From Haliovirga abyssi (GTDB lineage Bacteria > Fusobacteriota > Fusobacteriia > Fusobacteriales > Haliovirgaceae): 64,000 bases of DNA. Below are positions 24,396 through 33,730 of this stretch, piece by piece. Made by a program: the position numbers and the translations under genes. The notes beneath the pieces were generated by a model that had not been told where the DNA came from, did not search any database, and worked only from the letters and a program-made list of their open reading frames with translations. Position 1 is the stretch's first letter. Each line of letters begins with the position of its first letter. The DNA lies in contig NZ_AP027059.1 in the NCBI RefSeq assembly GCF_030295325.1, positions 620,001 through 684,000 on the forward strand, written 5' to 3'.

Positions 24396-26165
24396 ATGTT
24401 TAATAAAATAAGTCAAAAGTTAATATTGTTAGCTCTTGGGCCAGTGATATTCTTTTCATTAATTTTATTTGTTCTTATTAATTTCATTTTTGTTAATACT
24501 ATAGAAAAAAATTTCAAGCAGAAATTAAATGATTCATCAATTTATGTGAATCAAACAATTAATGGAATAATAGAAAGAGAGACAAGTAAAGTTTCAATAT
24601 TAGCAAGAGAAACAGAATTAAATATACTTATAAAGGAAGGATATAAAAAAACAGGGATTCCTTATAAAATTTATAAAACAAAAAATGGAGTTCCATATGT
24701 AAAATTCAAAAAAGTAAAAACAAAATTTGATTATCTAGTTTCTTTGACATATTGGAAAGAAGCTATGTATAATCAAGCTAATAATAGATATAGAGGGCTT
24801 GAATTATTTAATGAAGATGGGAAAATAATTGGAAGAAGTTCTGGAAAAAAGAAAATGTTAAAAACGAAAGATTATGATAATATGGTTATGGCAGTTTTGA
24901 ATAAAAATACAGTTTTTAAAAGGAAAAAAATTGTAAGTAGAATAGAAGTAAATGAAGGGCTTTTATATTTAAAAATATTTGTCCCTGTGCCAACTGATTC
25001 TAATAATCCATATGGTGGTATTATATTAAGCTATCCATTAGATAGAGATGCGTTATTAGAGATAAAGGGAAAAACAGAAAGTGAATTAAAATTTTTAGAT
25101 GAAGATTTTAATAGTAAATATAGTACTATATTATTTAAATCAAATAATGAAATATTAAATTATAAAGACTATAAAGAACTTATAAAAAAAGGTATACCAT
25201 TTAAAATAAAAAATAGAGGGGAATATGCAATAGCAATACCATTTACAAATGTAAAAGATAAAAATATTGGTTATATATTAATTATAAAAAGAATTAAAGA
25301 ACTACAAGAGTTAGAAGATAAATTTCAAAATATAATTATAATTGTATCTATAATATTAATAATTTTAATATCTTTTGTTATATTATTAGAAGCACATAAA
25401 ATAATAGAACAAATTAATAAATTGGTATTAGGAATAGAGAATATAGAAAATGAAGAATATGAAGTTATTGAAGATGGTGAATTTGATATTTATGAATTTG
25501 AACTTCTTAGGAAAAAATATAATGCAATGATTCTAAATTTAAAAAGGAATATAGAAGGGATTAATTATAGAGATGAAGCACTAACAAGGATGAATGAAGA
25601 GTTAATGATGGTAATAAAGGAAAAAGAAAAAGCATATAAAATGTCTATTAGAGATGGATTAACAAAACTATATAATCACAAATATTTTCAAGAAAAACTT
25701 TTAGAAGAGATAAAAAAATCCAAAAGATATGGTGCAAGTTTATCTTTAATAATGTTAGATATAGATTATTTCAAAAAATTCAACGATGATTATGGACATC
25801 AAGTAGGAGATAAAGTTTTGATTAATTTATCCAAAGTATTAAGAGACACAATTAGAGAATATGATATAGCTGCTAGATATGGTGGCGAGGAATTTATGGT
25901 TATTTTACCAAATACTGACCAAATTGGGGTAAGAGTATTAGCCGAAAGAGTAAGGCAGGTGGTAGAAAAGACGAAAGTTGAAAATTTAAAAGTGACCATT
26001 AGTTTAGGAATAACTACATTTCCAGTAGGATGTAAAGAGATAAAAGAGAATGAAGATCCAGTGAAAATTAGAGATATAATGATAAAACAAGTTGATGAAG
26101 CATTATATAAATCAAAAGAAAAAGGAAGAAATAGAGTTACAGAATATATTGGAGGGGAAAGTTGA
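24396..26165 (+). CDS. Membrane diguanylate cyclase with extracytoplasmic sensor domain
   Basis: A 589-residue protein. TM helix at about 9-32, an outside sensor region of about 270 residues (double-Cache-like by layout), a second TM at about 308-332, a HAMP-like linker and coiled coil, then a GGDEF domain. The active-site loop reads GGEEF, and an inhibitory RxxD site (REYD) sits five residues before it. It should therefore make c-di-GMP with product inhibition. The signal sensed is unknown. It follows hflX by 4 bases and overlaps dus by 4. Confidence 0.92.
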   Translation: MFNKISQKLILLALGPVIFFSLILFVLINFIFVNTIEKNFKQKLNDSSIYVNQTINGIIERETSKVSILARETELNILIKEGYKKTGIPYKIYKTKNGVPYVKFKKVKTKFDYLVSLTYWKEAMYNQANNRYRGLELFNEDGKIIGRSSGKKKMLKTKDYDNMVMAVLNKNTVFKRKKIVSRIEVNEGLLYLKIFVPVPTDSNNPYGGIILSYPLDRDALLEIKGKTESELKFLDEDFNSKYSTILFKSNNEILNYKDYKELIKKGIPFKIKNRGEYAIAIPFTNVKDKNIGYILIIKRIKELQELEDKFQNIIIIVSIILIILISFVILLEAHKIIEQINKLVLGIENIENEEYEVIEDGEFDIYEFELLRKKYNAMILNLKRNIEGINYRDEALTRMNEELMMVIKEKEKAYKMSIRDGLTKLYNHKYFQEKLLEEIKKSKRYGASLSLIMLDIDYFKKFNDDYGHQVGDKVLINLSKVLRDTIREYDIAARYGGEEFMVILPNTDQIGVRVLAERVRQVVEKTKVENLKVTISLGITTFPVGCKEIKENEDPVKIRDIMIKQVDEALYKSKEKGRNRVTEYIGGES

Positions 26166-27085
26166 AAATATTTATAGCACCAATAGCGGGAGTTACTGAT
26201 TATACATATAGAAAAATATTAAAAGAATTTAATCCAGATATGATGTTTACTGAAATGATAAGCACAAATGCTATTACTAGAGAAAATAAAAAAACTTTAG
26301 GAATGTTAAAAAGATTACCAGGTGATTCAGTTCAACTATTTGGAAAAGATATTGATATAATGGTAAAAGCAGCAAAATTTATAGAAAGTATAGGAGTGAA
26401 ACATATTGATATAAATATGGGATGTCCTGTAACAAAAGTTGTGAAAAATGGATATGGTTCAGCAATGTTAGGAGATCCTGATTTAATAGAAAAACTTTTA
26501 ATAAAATTAAAAGAAAATGTAAATGTTAGTTTATCAATAAAAATTAGGATAGGGTATAAAAATTTTAAAAATCCCCTGTTAATTGCAAAAATAGCTGATA
26601 AATTAAACTTAGAATTTATTACAATACATGGAAGAACAAGAGAACAGATGTATTCAGGTGTTGCCAATTGGGATATTATAAAAGAGATAAAAGAAAATGT
26701 ATCTATTCCAGTAATAGGAAATGGTGATATATTTACAGCAGAAGATGCTTGGGAAAAAGCAAAATATTCAAATGTAGATGGAATTATGTTAGCTAGAGGG
26801 ATCTTTGGAAATCCTTGGTTAATAAAACAGATAAGAGAGAGATTTGAATTTGGAAAAGTTATAACAATACCAAGTGAAAGAGAAAAAATAGAAATGGCGT
26901 TATTACATTTAAAAATGTCAATAGAAGATAAAGGAGAAAAAAGAGGTATATTTGAATCGAGAAAACATATATGTTGGTATATAAAAGGGTTAAAGAATGG
27001 GACAAATATAAAAAATATAATAAATAAAATAGAAAACTATGAAGAGGTAGTGGAAATATTAAAAAAATATGAATCAACATTCTAA
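26162..27085 (+). CDS. dus: tRNA-dihydrouridine synthase
   Basis: A 307-residue FMN-dependent TIM-barrel enzyme that reduces uridines in the tRNA D-loop. It opens APIAGVTDYTYRKI, carries the family signature DINMGCPVTKVVKNGYGSAM with the catalytic cysteine in GCP, then IHGRTREQMYSG and VIGNGDI. The start is a TTG overlapping the preceding stop codon, with a GGAGGGG site. A DusB-like assignment is likely, but the paralogue cannot be set by eye. Confidence 0.92.
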   Translation: MKIFIAPIAGVTDYTYRKILKEFNPDMMFTEMISTNAITRENKKTLGMLKRLPGDSVQLFGKDIDIMVKAAKFIESIGVKHIDINMGCPVTKVVKNGYGSAMLGDPDLIEKLLIKLKENVNVSLSIKIRIGYKNFKNPLLIAKIADKLNLEFITIHGRTREQMYSGVANWDIIKEIKENVSIPVIGNGDIFTAEDAWEKAKYSNVDGIMLARGIFGNPWLIKQIRERFEFGKVITIPSEREKIEMALLHLKMSIEDKGEKRGIFESRKHICWYIKGLKNGTNIKNIINKIENYEEVVEILKKYESTF

Positions 27086-27098
27086 GGAGGAACTGTAT

Positions 27099-27365
27099 AT
27101 GAAAAAGTTTGATGAAATATTAAAAGATAAAAAATTTCCATGTAAAATATCAAAAGAGGATGGAGGAATATTAAAAAAACAATTTGAATTAGATAAAAAA
27201 TCATTAAATAATCCCAAAGATAAAACTGATATTGAATATATTTATTATAAAGAGTATAATAAAAGAAAATATGTTTTAATAGAAGAATATATGTTTAGAG
27301 ATGGAGAAACGGTTTTGGAGGTAGAAAGAGCTATAGATGTAAATTATTTTTTAAATGTTCTGTAA
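27099..27365 (+). CDS. Small hypothetical protein
   Basis: An 88-residue hydrophilic protein starting at ATG 27099 behind AAGGAGG; an earlier ATG at 27069 overlaps dus and lacks a site. Sequence features: a basic N-terminal helix (MKKFDEILKDKKFPCKI), then alternating strands IEYIYYKEY and YVLIEEYMF, ending in ERAIDVNYFLNVL. One cysteine, no TM segment, no recognised family. It lies between dus and mltG in a tight operon. Expression is likely given the strong ribosome binding site. Confidence 0.7.
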   Translation: MKKFDEILKDKKFPCKISKEDGGILKKQFELDKKSLNNPKDKTDIEYIYYKEYNKRKYVLIEEYMFRDGETVLEVERAIDVNYFLNVL

Positions 27366-27395
27366 GTATTACAAATAAAAAAAGAAGAGGTATAA

Positions 27396-28349
27396 ATGAA
27401 GAAAGTTTTAATTATAATTTTTATTTTTTCTATTACTTTAGTAAGCACAGCGTTATATTTTTACAATTATATATATAATAATCCGATTAGTATAAAAAAA
27501 GTTTTAGAGATAAAAAAAGGAGAAACTGTAAATGAAATTTTAAATAAAATTGGGGGATTAAATAAAAATATTATAAAATTATATTTAAAGATTACAGGAC
27601 TTGATAGTGAAATAAAAACTGGGCACTATACATTTAAAGGAAATAAAATAACTATAGATAAATTAATAAAAAAATTTGTGTCTGGGGAAGTGTCTGTAGT
27701 TAGGGTATCTATTCCAGAAGGATATACAGTTAATCAAATAGTAAATTTATTAGAAAAAAATAATTTGATAAAAAAAGATGATTTTTATAAGAAATTAAAT
27801 GAAATGAAAAATGTAGGATTATTTACCAAAACTAATGATTATGAGGGATATTTTTTTCCAGATACATATTATTTTTATTTGGGAGAGTCAAGCACAGAGA
27901 TTATAGAACAATTTTTTAATAGATTTAAAGAAAAAACATCAAATTATAGGAATATGTTTACAAAAAAAGAGTTTTATAATAAATTAATTTTAGCATCTAT
28001 TATAGAAAAAGAAGCATATTATAATAAAGAAAAGCCTATAATGGCATCTGTATTTTATAATAGATTAAAAATAAATATGAAATTACAGTCTTGTGCTACT
28101 GTAGAATTTTTATATAATTATAAGAAAAAAAAATTATATTATAAAGATTTGAAAATAAAATCAAAATATAATACATATTTATATAATGGATTACCTTATG
28201 GAGCGATATCAAATCCAGGGATTAAATCAATAGAAGCTGCAATATTTCCTAAAGAAACTAGTTATTATTATTTTAGATTAGGAGAGGAAAGACATCATAT
28301 TTTTTCCGAAAAATTTTATAGAAGGGGGAGTTTTAATGGAAACAATTGA
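27396..28349 (+). CDS. mltG: Endolytic murein transglycosylase MltG
   Basis: A 317-residue membrane-anchored enzyme that cuts new glycan strands and sets their length. The N-terminal TM anchor spans about residues 5-25. A LysM-like small domain (about 35-110) precedes the YceG catalytic domain. The catalytic glutamate is in ASIIEKEA near residue 200. The normally conserved LQSDPTV-type motif is here LQSCATVEF, and NPGIKSIEAAI closes the domain. Its end overlaps the STAS gene by 14 bases. Confidence 0.92.
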   Translation: MKKVLIIIFIFSITLVSTALYFYNYIYNNPISIKKVLEIKKGETVNEILNKIGGLNKNIIKLYLKITGLDSEIKTGHYTFKGNKITIDKLIKKFVSGEVSVVRVSIPEGYTVNQIVNLLEKNNLIKKDDFYKKLNEMKNVGLFTKTNDYEGYFFPDTYYFYLGESSTEIIEQFFNRFKEKTSNYRNMFTKKEFYNKLILASIIEKEAYYNKEKPIMASVFYNRLKINMKLQSCATVEFLYNYKKKKLYYKDLKIKSKYNTYLYNGLPYGAISNPGIKSIEAAIFPKETSYYYFRLGEERHHIFSEKFYRRGSFNGNN

Positions 28350-28677
28350 TATAGTGAAAGAAAAAGGGGATATACTTTTTATAAAGCTGACAGATAGTAT
28401 AGTAATAAATAATATTGAACTATTTGAAAGAGAAGTTTATAGTATATTAAGTGATAAAAAATTTAATATAATTGTAGATATATCAAAATCAGAATTTATT
28501 ATAAGTCAAGGATTAGGAATATTAATTAAACTTAATAAAAAATGTAAAGATAATGGAGGGAAAATTGTTATTATGAATCCAAATGATAGATTAAAAAGAA
28601 TTTTAAAAGTTGTTCATATGGATAAAATAATAGATGTAGAATTTAATGAAGAAAATGCTATAAAGAAAATGCTATAA
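28336..28677 (+). CDS. STAS-domain protein (anti-sigma factor antagonist type)
   Basis: A 113-residue single STAS domain. The conserved loop, normally DSSGLG in phosphorylatable antagonists, is ISQGLGILI here, keeping one serine and the following glycine. This suggests membership of the SpoIIAA/RsbV-like group, controlled by a serine kinase, though loss of the acidic residue leaves that open. No cognate kinase or sigma gene is adjacent. The nearest HATPase protein of the RsbW type is encoded at 47659. It is coupled to mltG and followed by cheR. Confidence 0.8.
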   Translation: METIDIVKEKGDILFIKLTDSIVINNIELFEREVYSILSDKKFNIIVDISKSEFIISQGLGILIKLNKKCKDNGGKIVIMNPNDRLKRILKVVHMDKIIDVEFNEENAIKKML

Positions 28678-28704
28678 AAAATAAATGGATGAGGAGAGTA
28701 AATA

Positions 28705-29550
28705 ATGGATAACTTATATAAGAAAGAATTAACTGAAGAGGAATTTAAAAAATTTAGAGATTATATATATAAAAAAAGTGGTATAAATTATACTATAAAT
28801 AAAAAAATAATTTTACAAAATAGGATTAGACGAAGATTGAGAGATTTAGGATTAAATTCATATTTAGAATATTTTAATTTAATAAAAAATAAACCTATAG
28901 ACTCGCCAGAAATGATAAAATTTTTTGATGAAGTTACAACTAATGAAACATCTTTTTTTAGACATGAAAGACAGTTTGTAGCTTTAAAATCTATGATTAT
29001 TCCGGAACTATTAGAAATAAAGAGAAATAAGGACCTTAATGTATGGAGTGCCGCAGCATCAATGGGAAAGGAAGCTTATACAATTTCAATGGTATTAAAA
29101 GAAACTGTTGGATTACATAATTATAAAATGAAAATATTAGGAACAGATTTGAATAATAAAGTGTTGAATATGGCAAAACTTGGAGAATATGATATAAAAG
29201 ATGGAAAAGATATTCCAAGAGAATATGAAAAATATGTGATTAGAGATAAAGAAAATGGAATATTAAAAATAAAAGAAGATTTAAAAAAAATGATAGAATT
29301 TAAGAGATTTAATTTGAAAGAAAGTTATTCTTTCTTTCCTAAAATGGATGTTATATTTTGTAGAAATGTGTTTATTTATTTTGAGAAAAAAACTCAAAAA
29401 GAGATGGTGGATAAATTTTATGATAGACTTATTCCAGGCGGATTTTTTATATTAGGGCATTCAGAAACTTTAAATGGCGTATCAGATAAATTTATATATA
29501 GAAAATTTAATGGAGAAAATTTAATGATATATCAAAAACCATTAAAATAA
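28705..29550 (+). CDS. cheR: CheR-type protein-glutamate methyltransferase
   Basis: A 281-residue protein with the CheR N-terminal helical domain (about 1-75, FRDYIYKKSGINYT) and a SAM-dependent catalytic domain. The TNETSFFRHERQF motif lies near residue 79, the WSAAASMGKEAYTI SAM motif near 113, and the GTDLN acidic loop and FCRNVFIYF late motif follow. It should methylate glutamates of chemoreceptors. No receptors, cheA or cheB lie in the window, so it may serve a distant pathway or a non-chemotaxis system together with the STAS protein. Confidence 0.88.
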   Translation: MDNLYKKELTEEEFKKFRDYIYKKSGINYTINKKIILQNRIRRRLRDLGLNSYLEYFNLIKNKPIDSPEMIKFFDEVTTNETSFFRHERQFVALKSMIIPELLEIKRNKDLNVWSAAASMGKEAYTISMVLKETVGLHNYKMKILGTDLNNKVLNMAKLGEYDIKDGKDIPREYEKYVIRDKENGILKIKEDLKKMIEFKRFNLKESYSFFPKMDVIFCRNVFIYFEKKTQKEMVDKFYDRLIPGGFFILGHSETLNGVSDKFIYRKFNGENLMIYQKPLK

Positions 29551-29660
29551 TAAATTAAAACTTGAAAAATAAGTTTATATAAATTAATTCTAGGAATAGA
29601 TTATTTATTGAAGAACGTTATTTTTAAATTGTTTCTAAATAAAAAAGTATGGAGGTAATA

Positions 29661-30662
29661 ATGTTTAAAAAATGTAAGTATATATTTTTTATAGTTATAA
29701 TGTTATCAAATATATCATATGCAAAAGAACTTCCTATAGATAAAGAAAATTATCTATTTAGAAATGTAAGCGTCGAAGATATTGGAATGGGTTATACCTC
29801 AATTGCAAACAAAATATTGGATGGATTAACAGTAAATCCTGCTTCAGTATATTTTTTGAAAAATAGTTATTTTACAATAGGATATAGTTATGCAGCACCT
29901 AAAAATATATATTATTATCAGAGTGTAAATGATATTATTACGAAATCAGACATTAATTATATCTCATTAACTTCAGATAAAGGTGGAATGTATTGGAAAA
30001 AATATTCGGATGAAAAGGAGTTATCTTTAAAACATAAATATAATTTTAATATAAATGAAATAGGATTATCTATTACTCAAAAAAGTACCACTACAAAAGG
30101 ATTAAGTAGCGGTCTTACATTAAAAATTTATGAAGGCGGAATTCTAGAAGGAAGAACAGATAATGGAATTGATTTGACAGTAGATAAAGGATTAGGATAT
30201 GGAATTGATTTAGGGTTTTTATTAAAAAGAAATTTTGTGTATGCAGGAGTGGTATGGGAAAATATATTAGGAAAAATATATTGGAAAAAATATGATGACG
30301 TATTAGTGAATGGCCGAATAAGAGGAGGAATAGGAGTAAATTTTGGATTTGTGAAATATGGATTAAGCTTTGATAAGGTATTATTGGATACTGTTAGTAT
30401 TAAATATGGACAAGGAATAGAAATGTTAGTTTTGAATTTTCCAAAAGAATATTCTAATTTTATGTTAAAAGGATTAACAGCGAAATTTAGAGCTGGAAAT
30501 TATGGTGAAAATTTATTTACAAATTCAAAAATTAATACTTATGGTTTAGAAATAGGGAATAATAAATATATATTAAATTTTGGAGTGGCTTCAGAGAAGA
30601 TAAATCCTTTTGAAGATCAGAATATGATTTTAAAAAGCTCAATTAGTTATAAACTTAAATAA
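29661..30662 (+). CDS. Predicted outer-membrane beta-barrel protein
   Basis: A 333-residue protein with a signal peptide over about 1-22 ending SYAKE. The start at ATG 29661 follows GGAGG. The mature part starts RNVSVEDIGMGYTSIA..GLTVNPAS, a segment seen in UPF0164/PorV and OmpP1-like barrels. Repeated strand-turn-strand patterns with aromatic girdles follow (YFTIGYSYA, FVYAGVVWENILG, INFGVASEK) to the end. It implies a diderm envelope. The function is unknown, perhaps lipid or hydrophobic-compound uptake. Its own terminator follows. Confidence 0.75.
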   Translation: MFKKCKYIFFIVIMLSNISYAKELPIDKENYLFRNVSVEDIGMGYTSIANKILDGLTVNPASVYFLKNSYFTIGYSYAAPKNIYYYQSVNDIITKSDINYISLTSDKGGMYWKKYSDEKELSLKHKYNFNINEIGLSITQKSTTTKGLSSGLTLKIYEGGILEGRTDNGIDLTVDKGLGYGIDLGFLLKRNFVYAGVVWENILGKIYWKKYDDVLVNGRIRGGIGVNFGFVKYGLSFDKVLLDTVSIKYGQGIEMLVLNFPKEYSNFMLKGLTAKFRAGNYGENLFTNSKINTYGLEIGNNKYILNFGVASEKINPFEDQNMILKSSISYKLK

Positions 30663-30663
30663 T

Positions 30664-30696
30664 AAAAATAAGCAGGATCTTTTCCTGCTTATTTTT
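30664..30696 (+). terminator. Rho-independent terminator after the outer-membrane protein gene
   Basis: A 14-bp stem (30664-30677 with 30683-30696) containing AAGCAGGA/TCCTGCTT, loop TCTTT, ending in a T-run. Confidence 0.85.
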
Positions 30697-30760
30697 ATTA
30701 TTTAATCTATCTAATTTTATAAACCACAAAATAGAGAAACTTAATGAGCCTCTTTTTTTA

Positions 30761-30789
30761 TTGAAGAATATATTGATATATGATATAAT
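30761..30789 (+). promoter_or_regulatory. Promoter of the radical SAM-spoIID-glycosyltransferase-tilS-ftsH run
   Basis: TTGAAG (30761-30766) and TATAAT (30784-30789) are 17 bases apart. The ATG at 30814 follows a TGGAGG site. Confidence 0.75.
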
Positions 30790-30813
30790 TTAATAATAAA
30801 AAATGGAGGTAAA

Positions 30814-32532
30814 ATGAAAAAAATATTATTTGTTGGAATTAATTCTAAATTTATTCATACTAATTTAGCTTTAAGATATATAATTAAATATGCTGAAAAA
30901 AATATAAAAGATGAGAAATATAGTATGAAATTAGTAGAATATACTATAAATAATACAATTTATAGTATTATTAAAAATATATATAAAGAAAAAGCAGAAA
31001 TTATTTTATTTTCAATGTATATATGGAATAGGGAATATACATTAAAAGTTATAAAAGAGGTAAAAAAAGTTTTACCAAATAGTAAAATTATATTAGGCGG
31101 ACCAGAAGCAGCGTATGATGCAGTTGATATTATGAATGAGAATCAAGAGATAGATTTTATAATATTTGGAGAAGGTGAAAAAGTTGTATTGAATTTTTTG
31201 AAGGAAGATAATGCAAAGAGTATAAAAGGTATCTATTATAGAGAAAATGGTGTAATATTATCAAATAAACCAGAAAAATTAATAGAAAATTTAGATGATG
31301 TTCCTTTTCCTTATACAGAAGAAGAGATAAAAGAATTAATAGCAGAAAGAAAAATTATATATTATGAGTCTTCTAGAGGATGTCCGTTCAATTGTTCTTA
31401 TTGTATGTCTTCTATAGAAAAAAGTGTTAGATTTTTCTCATTAGATAGAGTAAAAAAAGATCTGAAATTTTTTATAGAAAACAGTGTTAATTTAGTGAAA
31501 TTTGTAGATAGAACATATAATCTTAAAAAAGATAGATATTTGGAAATTTGGAGATACATTGTAGATAATTATAAAGAGGGAATTAGATTTCATTTTGAAA
31601 TAACTTTAGATCTTTTTGATGAGGAAGTTTTGGAGTTTTTAGAGACAGTTCCAAAAGGGCTTTTTCAATTTGAGATAGGTATTCAAACAATAAATAAGAA
31701 AACATTAAAAGCAATAAATAGGAAAAATGATTTAGAAAGAATAAGTAAAAATATATCACTTTTAAAAAAGAATATACATTTACATTTAGATCTAATAGCA
31801 GGGCTTCCTTATGAAGATTACAAAACATTTGGCAATTCTTTTAATTATGTATATGGATTAAACCCTGAAATGTTGCAATTAGGATTTCTTAAAATATTAA
31901 AAGGAACGCAAATTTCTACTGAAATAGAAAAATACGGGTATAAATATTTAAATTTTCAACCATATGAAGTGTTGGAAAATAAATTTATTTGTTATGGTGA
32001 GATAGTAAAATTAAAAAATATAGAAAAATTAGTAGATTTTTATTTTAATTCAAATGAATTTAATGTATCAGTTCCATTTATTATTAATAATTTTTATGAT
32101 TCATCATTTGAATTTTATGAAGATTTTTCTGAATGGTGGGATAATAAAAAATATTTTGAAGTAGCTCATAAAAAAATAGCTGTATTTGATTTTTTATATG
32201 ATTTTTATTTGGAAAAAGAGTTTGACAAATTGGATATGTTTAAAGATTATTTGAAATTTGATTATATAAAAATGGAAAAGCCTAGATTTTTTCATGAATG
32301 GTATAAGAAAAATGTAACGAAAAATGAATATGAAAATATAATTTCAAATAGTAAACTTAATATTGAATTTAAAAGTGTAAGAGAAAAATATAAAAAAACA
32401 GAGGTTGAAATTTTTAATTATGATATATTAAATGGTGAAAAGGATAATTATAGCAATAATAAAAATGGAAGTGAAAATATAAAAATTTTGTTTATTTATA
32501 AAAATAATGAAACAGAGATAAGGTGTGTATAG
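30814..32532 (+). CDS. B12-binding-domain radical SAM protein (DUF4080 type)
   Basis: A 572-residue protein. The N-terminal cobalamin-binding-like Rossmann domain (about 1-140) opens ILFVGINSKFIHTNLALRYI. The radical SAM barrel carries SSRGCPFNCSYCMSS near 188-202, and a long C-terminal extension of about 200 residues follows (DUF4080-like). Related proteins are common in anaerobes, but their reaction is not established. The classical DxHxxG B12 ligand motif is not visible, so cobalamin may not be bound tightly. It begins the operon that runs on through spoIID. Confidence 0.85.
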   Translation: MKKILFVGINSKFIHTNLALRYIIKYAEKNIKDEKYSMKLVEYTINNTIYSIIKNIYKEKAEIILFSMYIWNREYTLKVIKEVKKVLPNSKIILGGPEAAYDAVDIMNENQEIDFIIFGEGEKVVLNFLKEDNAKSIKGIYYRENGVILSNKPEKLIENLDDVPFPYTEEEIKELIAERKIIYYESSRGCPFNCSYCMSSIEKSVRFFSLDRVKKDLKFFIENSVNLVKFVDRTYNLKKDRYLEIWRYIVDNYKEGIRFHFEITLDLFDEEVLEFLETVPKGLFQFEIGIQTINKKTLKAINRKNDLERISKNISLLKKNIHLHLDLIAGLPYEDYKTFGNSFNYVYGLNPEMLQLGFLKILKGTQISTEIEKYGYKYLNFQPYEVLENKFICYGEIVKLKNIEKLVDFYFNSNEFNVSVPFIINNFYDSSFEFYEDFSEWWDNKKYFEVAHKKIAVFDFLYDFYLEKEFDKLDMFKDYLKFDYIKMEKPRFFHEWYKKNVTKNEYENIISNSKLNIEFKSVREKYKKTEVEIFNYDILNGEKDNYSNNKNGSENIKILFIYKNNETEIRCV

Positions 32533-33717
32533 ATGTTTTTTGAATTAATAAAACAAATAAGTAAAAAAAAATTAATCTTATTATTTATTTTAATAGGAAG
32601 TTTCAACTTGTTTTCTCAAGATTTATTAACAGAAAGTTTTGGGAAAAAGTTAAGAGTAGGAATAAAAAGGATTTCAAATAATGTAGTCTATATTAAAAGT
32701 TATAATGGAGAATTTAATATAGAATTAGAAAATGGTAAAATAATAAAAAAATCTGCTTTAAGATTAATAAGAAAAAATAAAAAAATATATTTCGAGAATA
32801 AAAGTATAGATATATTAAAAATAAGAAGAAGTAATGTGGTTACAATAATAGGCATTGGGAAATCAGAAGAGAAATACCATAAATATAGAGGAGATTTTGA
32901 TTTCATTATATATAAGGGGAAAATATTGCCAATAAATATAATATTGGCAGAAGAGTATTTGTATAGTGTAGTCCCTTCTGAAATAGGAATTAATTTTCCA
33001 GATGAAGCTATTAAATCTCAAATCGTAGCTGCAAGAACTTATCTGTATTATGGTTTGAAAAATAAAAAATATGAAAAATTTGATTTATTAGATGGAACAT
33101 CTTCGCAAATGTATTTAGGTTATGAAAGAGAAAATAGTAAAATAAATAATTTGATAAATCTTACTTCTCATGAAATTATGGTATATAAGGATAAAACTAT
33201 AAATGCACTTTATTATGCAGATAGTGGAGGTTGGACAGCTAATAATGAAGATGTATGGAGTGGAGGGAAGCCAATTCCATATTTGAGAGCAGTGGATGAC
33301 AAAGATAACTGTAAAAATTCTCCAAGGAGTAATTGGAGTTATAGAATAAGTAAAAAAAGAGTTTCAAAAATATTTGGATTTAATATAAATAAAATAAAAA
33401 TTATAGATAAAAAAAATAGGAGAGTAAAAAAAGTTTTAATATATGGAAATAAAAAAAAGATAATTTCCGGCAATGAATTAAGAAGAAAATTAGGGTATAC
33501 AAATGTATTTAGTACAGTTTTGAAAATTTTGGACACAGGAAGTTATTTTATATTTAAAGGACATGGGTCAGGACATGGTGTAGGAATGCCTCAATGGGGG
33601 GCTTATGGACTTGCTAAAAAGGGTTATGACTATAAAAAAATATTGAAATATTATTATACAGGAGTAAAAATAAAAAAGATTGAAAATTTTGATAAATATG
33701 TTATAATAAAAAAATAA
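32533..33717 (+). CDS. SpoIID/LytB-domain cell-wall protein
   Basis: A 394-residue protein, N-terminal hydrophobic segment about 13-28 (signal anchor or signal peptide). The SpoIID domain covers about 130-385: EEYLYSVVPSEIG, AIKSQIVAARTYLYY, then TSSQMYLGYE. YYADSGGWTANNEDVW and the C-terminal GHGSGHGVGMPQWGAYGLA complete it. SpoIID cleaves peptidoglycan glycan strands lacking stem peptides, and non-sporulating bacteria carry homologues for wall remodelling. Its ATG follows the previous stop codon without a gap, so it is coupled to the radical SAM gene. Confidence 0.88.
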   Translation: MFFELIKQISKKKLILLFILIGSFNLFSQDLLTESFGKKLRVGIKRISNNVVYIKSYNGEFNIELENGKIIKKSALRLIRKNKKIYFENKSIDILKIRRSNVVTIIGIGKSEEKYHKYRGDFDFIIYKGKILPINIILAEEYLYSVVPSEIGINFPDEAIKSQIVAARTYLYYGLKNKKYEKFDLLDGTSSQMYLGYERENSKINNLINLTSHEIMVYKDKTINALYYADSGGWTANNEDVWSGGKPIPYLRAVDDKDNCKNSPRSNWSYRISKKRVSKIFGFNINKIKIIDKKNRRVKKVLIYGNKKKIISGNELRRKLGYTNVFSTVLKILDTGSYFIFKGHGSGHGVGMPQWGAYGLAKKGYDYKKILKYYYTGVKIKKIENFDKYVIIKK

Positions 33718-33730
33718 CGAGGTGAATTTT

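Noticed and set aside
29598-29645. Possible family A fragment before the outer-membrane protein gene
   Set aside because: Only AAGAACGTTATTTTTAAA resembles the arm; the match is short and expected in such AT-rich sequence.
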